In this document: piece by piece, positions 11,470 to 22,700 of the stretch
Layout of the letters: each line of letters opens with the position of its first letter
Position numbering within the stretch: the stretch's first letter is position 1
Source of the DNA: Leptasterias polaris
Taxonomy: Eukaryota; Echinodermata; Asteroidea; Forcipulatida; Asteriidae
Length of the DNA stretch: 64,000 nucleotides
NCBI GenBank assembly: GCA_037783415.1
Contig: JAZGTN010000095.1
Span: forward strand, 806,001-870,000
Direction: 5' to 3'
The notes under the pieces: model-generated
Told to the model about the DNA's origin: nothing
Database searches by the model: none
Seen by the model: only the letters and a program-made list of their open reading frames with translations
Program-made: the position numbers and the translations under genes

Positions 11470-13009
11470 GTTAGTCTCTTCTCAAGCTTAGCATTTTATA
11501 CAACTTGAATGTCTGCAAATTATACTGAAAGGCTCCCCAGCAAGGTTACAGTTTTTGTTTTAAGTAAATACTCTCCCTCATTAACTGCTAAGAGGTGCGT
11601 TCTGATATGCGGTAACTGCACAATAACTGAACTGTAAACCTTTAGGTAATGATCTGATGTTTCGACCCGTAGCAGAGTCTTTCTGGAAGGCTAAATGACA
11701 ACACAACACACGTAAACAGGTGTACAAATGTAACAGAAGCAGTCAAGTGGAAATACATGAAAAGATAGAGGGGCAGAAAAGATAGAGGGGCAGAAAGCAT
11801 ACTGAAAAAGCAAGATATGAATAAGGAGACAAGGGGTGGAGGGAAGGGGCTGGGTAAAATTCAGTTTGAAATAGGCGTGGTGTGTTTTTAACTATCACGA
11901 ACAGTTTGTCAATGTGGTACTTTCCCCAGCGTTATTCTCATGTTCTCAACCCGGTTCGAGTCCCAACTTCGGTCGAAACCTGAAAATAACGATTTCTTTC
12001 CCACACCCCCATGTTAATACTCGTACGTTGTTTTCTCAATCCGTTTCCGCCTATTTTCCCCCAAATCCTTATTTGAGAGTTACTTCATCATCTTTTCTGC
12101 ACATATTCCGCACAGGCATGAAACTGTTAAGGACACATGAATTTCACAACCAGTACGATACATAAAGAATACAAGCAAACCATCATACTAAACGCACTTA
12201 ACTAATAGGCCATTCAATAAGCGAAATACACACAGTGAAGACGTCGCGTCCCACTATGCAGTTTCTTTCATTATCTTGTATACCCATTCAGCCTAAACAA
12301 AAAGAGCTAGTATGAAAACAACGCAAAGCACGAATCACAATTCAAACATCAATTCCTGACGACAATTTACTTTCAATACCCCCAACCCCCTCCCATCAGC
12401 AAATAGAATGAACCTTCTGGATGAACCGACAACTGCGAGTTCTTAATTGCCGAAGTGAATCCTAAACTTCTTAAAAGGTGCACGTTCTTGGTCGACGGAA
12501 ATGCTTGGAAACCATAGTTATTTTGATCAAGTGATTGATGTTTCAACATCGTTTACATATATCCTAAAAAGAAGCAGACAAGAGGCCTTCAGGACTGACA
12601 AATAAGCACTTATAGAATGGTCACGTCTTTATGTAAATTTATACTCTGACCATTAATCTAGTCTTATTATTAGTCTTAAGCTATACAACTTGGTTTTATC
12701 AGGAAAACCTTGCAGTGTCCTTTAATATAGTTAGTTTCTTTAATCCGAATGGTAGCCAGGACGACTACGTAAGCCTTCAATTAAATTTGCCGTGTTTATT
12801 TAATTGAGTGAATCAGCAAAAAGTGTGTCTTTCGGGAAAAAAAACAACAACAAAAACGAAACACTGGAAAGTAAAGTCTACATATAGTGGAAGTTTTACT
12901 CAAATGCAGTTCTATTCTTTTTTTTCACGTTTACTGAGAAATTTACGTTTATTGTAAATGGTAACTCTTTTATAAATAACAATAGACTGTATGAATGGAG
13001 AACAAGCTT

Positions 13010-13098
13010 TCACAAGTTTGTTACTTCACGTATTATGTTGGGTCACATCAAGTGTGGATACTGGTCTTTAACAATTACCAAAAGTATACCCTGCCTTA
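13010..13098. repeat. Partial copy of the long-TIR MITE family 2
   Basis: The segment containing TTGTTACTTCACGTATTATG and GGTCACATCAAGTGTGGATA matches the right part of the complete element at 40883-41226. The terminal TTTAAA end is not preserved. Confidence 0.65.
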
Positions 13099-14473
13099 CA
13101 AGGGAGCAAAATATATTACTTTATGGTGAACGAAGAAGACATCTTGTTCCTCCTCACAGTCGATTTATTTCTTTGAACGGTCGATTCCTCAATCCTCAAG
13201 AGTCATAAAATACCCAACCGTCCATTATACCCAGGTGTAATCAAATTGTATCAATTTACATTAAAGTTTATTGTTCTTCGTTGGAAACTCATCGAAAGGT
13301 GACGCTCAAGTTAGTCGAGGCTGTGGGTGGATGTGGGCGTAACCCGCAAGGTCCCTAGACCCCACCAACGGCGTCGTCTTCCCGCCCTCCTCAAAAGAAA
13401 CACACCATCAGTGACACGCACGAGAGTGGTACACGTAGGGGAATTCGTTCAAACCACTCTGCTATTAACTTTATATTTCCCGCCAAAAGTTTTTTCTATA
13501 ATCCACGATCTAAAGTCAACATTTGAGACCGAGTACTACTGGGCTCTCGTTGCCCTGTCAGCAAGCTTTGAGTTTCTGAGAGGGGATTACAACTCTGAAA
13601 GGTTCCGCATTGACTGTTATCATTTGAAGATTAAGTCATGACATTTAACGAGCAGTGGGATTGCTATACCAATTAGACATTGAATGAACGGTACCTTTCT
13701 CCTATAACGTCTTCACTATTTATATCTTGATGAAGGATCAACTACTTGTTTTTACTTTTTTTTGATCTGTCGTCAAAAGGTTAAAAACAGTTATGGGTAT
13801 CAGTCACATTTGTGTTGATATCTTTTTGGAAATGAAACATTGAAGTACACTAAAGTGATCAGCACATCGGTCGTATGCCACAACAGTCAGCCATGTGACT
13901 GAGTAAACTTGTGAGCAAAGGACGATGAACAAATATACAGTTTTAGATAGTGGGAAAGAAAACAACCATGGGGGACATTAAATCCGGCAAGTAACCTATG
14001 GAGATACGGGACTCTGGTTTCCATGTGGGTTCAAACTGGGGTCAATCCGGTCCCGGTGAATGTTTGTAACTTATTATGTGTATATCCCTGCGATCTACAC
14101 ATTTGACTCAAAACAGACCATAGATTTTCAACAAAAAGGAAATACTCACTCCTGAAATAAGTCAACACTATTAAAGAAATAGTTATTGAAGAATGAACTC
14201 GAGGTCTACTTTCTGACGTTATGGCCGGAACGTCGAAAAGGCCCATTGATCAACATTGCAGCCAAGGAACCTAGCCGTAGCCGTAGCCAAAGTCACTTGA
14301 TTCGGACACGGCTTCTCTTAATTACGTCATGATACTATCCTTTAACCTAAGTTGTATTTGAGGATACTACGTTGCTTTTTTGTTAAGTATTGCTTATGTG
14401 TCTCACGGAGCCTATCACAGGCCACACCATACACTCAGCATAGGGGAAGCAAGGAACACTCTAAAAACTTCCA

Positions 14474-14667
14474 GGGCCAATTTCATAAAGCTATTTAGCA
14501 GAAAATTCTGCTCAACAAATTTCTTTGCTAAGCAATAAACGAGTGGAGTACCAGTCACAGCAATGGTAAATGTATGGTATTTTGGCTGGTAACCTATTTT
14601 TCTTAAGCAAGAGTTTTCTGTGCTTAGCAAGTTTTTGTGTGCTTACATGCTTTATGAAATTGGGCCC
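14474..14667. mobile_element. MITE, family 3 (GGGCC..TTTCATAAAGC ends)
   Basis: This 194-bp element starts GGGCCAATTTCATAAAGC and ends GCTTTATGAAATTGGGCCC, which are inverted repeats. Its interior contains GTATTTTGGCTGGTAACC and several GCTTAGCA-type motifs. The same motifs in the same order recur at 34641-34818 and, more decayed, near 47200-47640 and 49345-49500. Confidence 0.75.
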
Positions 14668-15212
14668 AGGTACAAATGACCCTGATCCAGGTCGGTCCCG
14701 TGGGGCCTAACCCAGCCTCGCTACCATTGGCAGCGCGCCCTATTGATACCTCTCGTCACTAACGAGGGAGCAAGGCATGCTGGAGGAAAATGGCGCTGAG
14801 AGATCCATCCTCCCTGGGAACGAGATTGGGCCTGACCCATTTCTGGTCCAGTATTTATTTTATTATTATTTATTTTAATTATTTGGACAATACAATATAA
14901 AGAGCAGAGGCCGTCCGTGGAAACGCAAAAATAACAATAAAAATCATCAAAAATTAGGCCCCTCCCAGACCCTGAAAAATCGATATTAATATATAATACA
15001 TAGACATTTAAAATTGTAGTGAAAAGTAAAACAAAAGCTGGCAAGTAAAAGAAGTATGTAAATATACAAAAACAACCGCAATAGTCAAATAATAGCAGAA
15101 AAACCAACCAGGCGAACTGAAATTTAAAGAAATAAATCAGAAGAAAAACAGAAACGAAGAAAGTATGAACCGGAACCTGTGTCAAAATGACGCAGAATTC
15201 GAGTTCAAATAA

Positions 15213-15380
15213 GGGAATCAATGTGTGGTGAAGAGGTTTTAAACTAGTAGTGGTTTAAACCCGCCGAGGCCTGGTTCTTGATAATTTTACCGAGACGAAG
15301 TCGAGGTAAAATTATCAAGAACCAGGCCTCGGCGGGTTTAAACCACTAGTTTAAAACCGATTCAACACACTTTGATTCCC
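15213..15380. repeat. Near-perfect hairpin (about 168 bp, loop about 14 bp)
   Basis: The left arm from GGGAATCAATGTGTGG to GATAATTTTACC is the inverse of the right arm from GGTAAAATTATC to CAACACACTTTGATTCCC. The inner 55 bp of each arm match except for a 3-bp insertion in the left arm. The loop is around GAGACGAAGTCGA. It carries no coding sequence. It could be a foldback MITE or a recent inverted duplication. Confidence 0.88.
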
Positions 15381-15587
15381 ATTCATAAATATCTTCCCCT
15401 TGAAAATATAGACAAAACCCTGTAAAAAGTTAAGAACAAATCGGACAGTTTTGCCCCTTCGATCGTCCGGAGCTAGCTCACTTCGATTCTGCCTTAAATT
15501 TCTAGACCCATTGCACACGCGGAACGCGGAAAGATGCGCGCCCTTCCATTTTGGGAGTCAACTTGTGTAAAGTTTGAGTCCCAAAAT

Positions 15588-15589
15588 GG

Positions 15590-15661
<72 letters not shown>

Positions 15662-17008
15662 GAAGTCTTATATAGCGCCGGTATCCGCCAATGCAGGCGC
15701 TCATGGCGCTTGCTCAAAAAATCTGCACTCTAGTCAGCTGAGCTCCAAGTGCACTGCTCGTGATATCTAATAAAATATTATGCTCTGTGGTCAAATTCAC
15801 ATGTCCATATCAAAATAATGTCAAAGGCAATGATTAGTTGTGCATGTTGAACAGATGTGTTTTGAGTGCTGATTTGAATGTATCAGTTGTGACAGCTGCC
15901 CGGACGTTATGTGGAAGACCATTCCATATCTTTGCTGCTGCGACTTGAAAATGAACGCTCCGAGTCTCCCCAAGAGTTGCGTGCCCTGTGTTCTTCAAGC
16001 AGAAATTTGTCTGCAGAGCGTAGGTTTTCTCGTGTTGGAACATATGGCTGCACAAGATCACATATATAAGACGGGGAATAACCATTCATCGCCTTAAACA
16101 CAAGCAAGCCAATTTTGTATTTAATCCTCAGTTCAATTGGGAGCCAGTGAAGTTGTTTCAGAAGAGAGCTGATGCTTGCACTCTTTTTGGATAATGTAAC
16201 TACTCTGGCTGCATTGTTTTGTAGACGTTGGAGTCGATTCAGTTGTGATTTGTTCAGTTTGTACAATGCAGAATTTCCCATATCAAGCCTGGAAGTGATG
16301 TATGCATGGGATAAAAGTTCTGCAACATGGTCATTGATATGCTTGCGGACCATACCAATGTTTCTGAGTGACAGGAATGCTGCTCGGGATACAGCGGAGA
16401 TGTGGCTATCCATGGAGAGATTAGAATCCAAGATGATACCAAGATTCCTGACAGTGTCTGATGGAGGAATGACGCCTGTACCCACCCTGATCCCAGAGAT
16501 ATTTACCTTTGATCTCTGATGTTGAGATCCAATTACTATGAACTCGGTCTTCCCATCATTCAGCTTTAGGAAGTTTGAAGTCATCCACTGGCGTAGCTCA
16601 TCAACACAAGCTTCTATTTGCTGTACTGCATGGATTACTTCAGATTGGACAGGATTGACTGATAAATATATCTGGGTATCGTCCGCGTAGCAGTGGTAAC
16701 CAAGGCCATGATTCTTGATGATGTCTCCAATTGGTGTGCAATACATACAGAACAGCACTGGGCCAAGTACCGAACCTTGAGGAAGTCCATATTGCAGTGG
16801 CATTCTGTCTGAGGTTGCACCGTCTATGCCCACAAAGTTTGTTCTCTGGCTGAGATAGGAGCAAAACCAATCAAGTGCGGTTCCAGATATTCCAAAGCGG
16901 TTTTTCATGCGAGTTAGAAGCACCCCATGATCAACAGTGTCAAATGCTGCGGATAGATCGAGAAGGACCAGGAGGGAGATTTTGCCCATGTTCATGTTCA
17001 TGTCCGAC
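15588..17008 (-). mobile_element. 5'-truncated non-LTR retrotransposon (LINE, CR1/jockey-like)
   Basis: The minus strand carries the C-terminal part of a reverse transcriptase, a short 3' UTR (GGCGCTATATAAGAC) and a (TTA)n tail at 15590-15660. The element stops abruptly near 17008, which is typical 5' truncation. The (TTA)n tail and an RT ending in FKSALKTHLFNMHN fit CR1/L2-like families in general; I do not assign a named clade. Confidence 0.88.
15834..17001 (-). pseudogene. LINE reverse transcriptase fragment, frameshifted
   Basis: RT motifs appear in order: LLDLSAAFDTVDH (fingers and palm), YGLPQGSVLGP, then CYADDTQIYLS with the catalytic DD, and the thumb. The first frame runs to about residue 345, where a frameshift near 15985 moves the rest (HATLGETRSVHFQVAAAKIWN to the stop at 15834) into another frame. 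The endonuclease domain and everything 5' of the AFDTVDH block are missing. Confidence 0.88.
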
Positions 17009-17696
17009 CGAACGTGCGTTCCGCAAACTGTGTTTAAACACTTCTAGCCGTGTTTGTATCACACGTTTAAACATGGCCACGTGATGTCCTCTCGACCAAT
17101 CAGATTTGATAAACTGTCCTAGGTATTTTCTGGGTCAGCCTGGTCCTGACCCTGAAATGAGTCCAGTCCCCACGTGACCTGGAATCCGGGTCTGTTCAGA
17201 CACGGGTGTTTTTAGAGTGAACGGGAAGATATCATATTTTATCGCGAAAACGCGTGCGGACAAGTAACAACATTTATTTCCACATTTAAAAAAGAGAAAA
17301 TAATAAACAAATTTAGAACAATAATTTAAACCAAAGACAATCAAGAACTGATTGAGAAAAAAATAATTAATGAAAAAAAAAATAAGTAAAGAAATGAAAA
17401 TAATATAATGTAATGAACACGTAGCAAACCAATGTGGGGTCATTTTCAGAAGCCAAAAGGAGGCTTGTTTTGAAATGCCTACTGACAAATACCAAACAAA
17501 ACAAATAACAGCAGAAACGAAAACAACAAACAAAACAAACAATTACAATTTAACTCATAGAGGAATACGTTGAACGAAAACAATAATAATAGTGATAATA
17601 AAACTAAAAAGAAGGTAGAAATAACAACAATGACATAGGATGAGTTTTGAAGAGGGACGACATGAATATTATATAACTCCACAGTTAACCTATCAA

Positions 17697-17910
17697 ATAG
17701 ACGATGTGACCTCTGTTTACAATCAAACCGCCCTCTGTTGACAAGTCTGTTGTCCAAGTCATGTTCCGCCGGGCAAAAAGACGCGTAGTCATGGTAATAT
17801 TGCGTGTACTTTCTAGGAGCTGGCTGTCAAGTACACAAAGGTTTTGCCCGGCGACATGCGCGCGCATCATGTTATGATTTTCAAATGACGTCAGAGGTCA
17901 CATCGTCTAT
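17697..17910. mobile_element. MITE with CpG-rich termini
   Basis: The terminal inverted repeat ATAGACGATGTGACCTCTG at 17697-17715 is matched by CAGAGGTCACATCGTCTAT at 17892-17910. The 214-bp unit also has inner inverted blocks TTTTGCCCGGC and GCCGGGCAAAA. No target duplication was defined. Confidence 0.8.
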
Positions 17911-19697
17911 AGGTGTTCGTTTAGTTCCCAAATAATCTTTTCTAAATAAACGATACCATCTGTCCAAATCCAACCCCAATACATAATCATAGTTCGTCCT
18001 AGATTCAAATTAAGTGTGGAGTTATCATAGATCAACAACTTGATGATTTTAGCCAACTCCTTGCCAATAGTGCTTCAGACCTCTAGGAAGGAAATGCTGC
18101 CAAGGGTAAACCATGCACTGGCTTCAACTGCACGTTATAATATAGGTGAAGATATTTTCAGATATATTTTTGGTCTATCATGGGGAAGGATGTGTGCGTG
18201 TACTTTTTCGAGAGGAAGTACACAACTCATTCACGTCATCGTGTAGCCAATGTTCCCACCACAGAAATAAGTGTGAATTCCCTAATTGAAAATTACGTGA
18301 AGTGAATTGAGTTGGGGAGAGTTAAATGCTACCATTCTAATCGGAAGTTCTTATTACATCTGTGTGTAATCTGCATAAACAACTTCCCTGATTTTCTGCA
18401 TAGCACGGGAATGAACCACCGATGGCGGTACTCCCTAAAAATATATCAGAAATTATCGACCGTTCATTTCCATGAGCGTTATTTGTCAGTTACTAATTCG
18501 CGACATTTCCTGGGTTGTAATTAAATCTATTGTCAGCGAAGCATATGAACGAATTTTTTACGCGGCGGTTGCGGCAGGCCGGCCGCTTGGGGACCGTATA
18601 GTGCGTTCAACGCCCAGCGGCCAAGTCATTTTTACAGCTTAGGGAACGTCTCCATACTTGGCATTGTGTAATGAATCCCCGGTGTGACGTTTCACGTTCC
18701 GGCCACTACAAGGTAAATGAACAAAAAAAAGTTAAACCGCAGGACTCAAATATCATCAGCAAGAGACCCATTTGTGAGTTGTGGCGGAGCGACCCCTGGG
18801 ATTGGTCTATACGGTGAATATGATCGGGTAAACCGCTGGATTATAATGAATACAATCAGAAGAATGGGATTCGGGCAGCGGCGTCCGAATGGATTGATGG
18901 GACCACAGTTGAGTTATATTGGGTATAACCTTCTGCATTTAATTTTCTTTAAGTTAATCACTTTTGGAATTGATTTCCGTCGTGAAGAGAATTACTTTTC
19001 ATTGAAAAGCGGCTGGGCAGAACGTGTATGTTTGTATTTTAAATTTCACTGCAACATTGATTGACTGGCGAGTCTCTGGTGTGCTTGTTTATCTGACTTT
19101 TAAAAGGGAATGCAGACACCTCTTTTCGTTTCGTTTGGCGAAAGATGAAAACAAAAACGTTAAAATATACATAGTTTTTTTTACCCGTTTTCAATCAAAA
19201 TGTAAAAATAAGCCATACATTTATGAGCCACACCGTCTGGCGTTAATCTCAAATCAGGGATAAGGAAAGTTTATGATCGTAATGCAGGGTTTCAGATAAA
19301 AAGCATAGTTATTTTCTTGTTCCCGTTTTTTCCTGTACTGCTCGGGCAGAACTCTGACATTTCTTGGACACAGTCACATAAAGATAAAGACTGCTTACCT
19401 AAATACTTTTTAAGTAACCGGAAAGATCGTGAAACAGAGAACTAGATTATATAAGCAAGATGGCGCACAATTCCAATCTGCCTTACTAAAACAAACCTCC
19501 TGTCTCCAAATCGTCAAGTCCAGTGCTCACATGAACTGCTGACTGACACCATTTACCGCCTAAACTAAAATAAACGCAGACGAGAGAAAACAAACGGCAT
19601 CCGACGTTTATCGATGCGGGTCCCGCTACTAGATGCGGCACACTCAGTGCGTCAGGGTAAAGTTATGTCACCCGTACTTGATGCTCGGAGTGGCCGC

Positions 19698-19707
19698 TTA
19701 TATAAAT
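19698..19707 (+). promoter_or_regulatory. TATA-box-like element inside the 15-kb intron
   Basis: TTATATAAAT lies within GC-rich flanks (GGCCGC upstream, CGGGGCCCC downstream), followed about 25 bp later by GTCACGTCAC, which contains an E-box-like CACGTC. It could be an internal promoter of the host gene or of a repeat. No downstream exon is recognised. Confidence 0.3.
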
Positions 19708-22700
19708 CGGGGCCCCCCTGCCTCTGTCACGTCACTTGACTAGTCAATTCCCGTTAATTTTGAACTTTTTCTCTTTCTGAAGGTTTCATTTTATATTTAA
19801 CTTGACTGTATCCATCACCACCCTCTTGTTAAGGTTCCGGCCCTTCAACCCCTCCGTGTCTCACTGATTGTGTTTTTATAATGAACGTTTTTCCCGCCTT
19901 TTACGTTCACTTACTGAAGAAGCAGACGAGAAGGGAGATTGTGTGACGTCCATGACGTTTATGTATTGTCCTCATTATGTGCGTGGAATATTAACCCCGT
20001 CGTAAAGCAAGGCATGCATTAGAGGGAGAGGTCCTTCACAATTAGCAAACCGAATTATGTAGTTTTGCGAATTTAATTAAATCAAAATGGCTGCCGCTCC
20101 GTGTCTGAAAGGTGTCCTTTGGGGAACGGTACGTTGGCGCAGTGGTCAATCGTTTTTTCAGTTTTTATGTCTATTGACTTTTCATAAAGTCTCATTCGAA
20201 GTAATTTTTTAGGACCTTGTACCCAAACAAATTTAGCCACGGTGTATGACGTCATCATACCTCCTTTGTTAAACGCACTCTGGTGTAACTGCTAACTGCT
20301 AGGCCTAACTGTAACCACACGGCAATTTGGAAGTGTATAGTTTCAAATGCGTATTTCCCCAAATCGTATAAAGCCAACTTATCCAATTAAACTGACCAAT
20401 AACATACATTGTCGGGTATCTTGTTAATGATCTGGCCCCCTGCTATTGTGCCATCTCGCACTGACTACTGTTTTGTGTCATCAACAAGTCGCTCTTTAAG
20501 AATTTACAACCCCCCCCCCCCCCCCCCCAAAAATAAAAAAATATAAAAAAAATGCTATGGTGAACTGGAAATATCGCCATGACAGCTAGTTTCAATTTAC
20601 TCTCGTTTATTCCGGGGTTACTTAATTTGTGGCCAAGATCGGTCGAGACGAATTCGTTCCAGCTCATTTACAAGTATAAACACATTCACCTGCTGCAAGT
20701 CTATTCCATTCCCTATATACACGTTTTGGCTTATGAATCCTCTAGTTCAGGTAGTGGTCGAATTTTCCTTCATGTAAACCTTACCGGTAATTACAATATG
20801 TAGGAATACTGTTCATTGGTGATGATTGTTATAAAACATTTGGATAAAAAAGTCCGCCTCGGTATTTTTGAGTATCATTGAATCTTCCTTTATAGTACTT
20901 TGACAAGATACCTCTTGGTTTTTAGCACAGCGTGCGGGAATAAGATGATAACGGGAGCGGGTTCACTGCATAATGGCTTGGAATGAGATCAACGAGGAAC
21001 GGAAAAACAACTTCCGCATGAGATCGGTTGCCTTGGTGAAGATTAACCTCAAAATTACGCTGTTGCATTCTTTACTGGCTTGGATTTCGGACGGCAAGCG
21101 AGGGGGGAAACTTTTGTAATTTGATGTCTAGTATTCAAGGCTGTGTGAATTGTTATTCTTTAGCGATTGTAAATCAGTATAATAGGTTCCTACATGTTGC
21201 AATTGCGGCGGAACCTTGTGTCAGGGGCCTGTTTTGCGCCCGCACCTTAATAATATATCTATCTTTTCCCTCTCTCACTTTCGACCGTGCTTTTTATTTT
21301 AAACAAAATTAACACCTTATAGTTATTTACACAAGATTGCAGTTTGTAGTTTCATCATTATTTGATGTGTAGTCAGTTACTACATGTGTATTGCATGTTC
21401 ATAATTATTGCCGTTGTTTGGTGGTTTTGGGGGTTTTTCCGGGGTTTTTTTTGCCTAAAACTCATCGGTGTAAGGGTAAAAACAAATTATGCTTTTGCTG
21501 TTTTTTGTTGTTGTTTTTTTCCTTCTGTTTTTTTTTGGGGGGGGGGTGGGGTATTTGTTTTTAATGCATTTTGTTTTAAACGAAAACAACCATATTGTCT
21601 CCATGGATAAAGGTTTCACATAAAGATGATGCCGTCGATTGATTTGTGCAATCATTCAATAGCCTAATTCTGGTCTCCATTATGTTTAACAATAACCAAA
21701 GAGCTTCAACACTTTGAAGTGTCGCGAATATTTCACTCCAAAATGGCGTAATTTTGAAGCTTGACGCATTGCAAAAAGATTGGAGAAGTCAGTCTTGCCG
21801 ATTCTATTTATTGCCTGATTAAGCCACTTGTAGGGTGCTACTTCCTCTCCCAGACCCGGAATTACAGAGGATGCTCACGAGTAACCCTCTCAAAATAGCC
21901 TAAGATAACATCAACTTTTATTGTTTTTATTGACGGCGTCACTGATAACTTTATCGACTTGTCAAATAATAAGTGAAAGTCAATTGCATACTCCTGGAAT
22001 TACAACGGGCGATGGTAGAGAAACACAACCGAACCCCTCGCATGCACGACGGATCCTGGGTAAAAACGTTTGAGCATGTCGGGTCGTTTCCAACGGATCC
22101 CTCTGGCGTATCCATCATCGTATCGTGACGTCATTAGAGCAGTCTTCGATCTATAGTTTCCACCAATTTTCTTCTTGGATTACGGGGCGAATGTGCCTTT
22201 GAGTGTTTATGCTCCGAGCGAGCGCAGTGATGATGAGGAGAAGAGCGCGCCCGTGAAGGAGATCTTTCCCGCCATTTACTACAAAAGCTATCGCATCGCC
22301 GGGTTTCTTTTTTATAAATACTTTGTACCGTGCAGTTGGAGATATTGTTACGAAGATCAGATATGTGTTTGGCGGTATGCTTTGGGTTGGTAATCCAACA
22401 CAGGGATGTCAATTGTTGCAGTCAGTTTTTACTGATTGTTCGGTGCTGGGTGTACACCGTTGATGTGCCCAGGGTTGAGCATGCCCGAAAATAGCCAACC
22501 AGTGCTCGTGGGCACGAAGTGTACACACAGAGACACCCGGTCTTTGGTTTCTAACCAAAGGCCCGGATAAAGGTTATGCTCTCCGGCATATGCACACCGT
22601 CGGCTGCTGAAGTTCGGATTACTTTGACAATTGCAATTGGTTTCAGTAACTGCCCTTTAAGACATGTAGTTAAATTACACCATAAAGATGCATCGAGCAC

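Noticed and set aside
13327..13641. 104-codon plus-strand frame in the CBARP intron
   Set aside because: Low-complexity start and no recognisable domain or splice partner.
14721..15221. 166-codon minus-strand frame, hydrophobic N-terminal part
   Set aside because: The sequence is AT-rich with long runs giving Phe, Leu and Ile; it has no recognisable domain and partly overlaps the hairpin.
18717..19064. 115-codon plus-strand frame in the CBARP intron
   Set aside because: No motif, no splice signals that fit the gene, and composition like the surrounding intron.
20974..21120. 48-codon frame starting MAWNEINEERKNNFRM
   Set aside because: Looks peptide-like but is short, lacks relatives I recognise and has no promoter or splice support.
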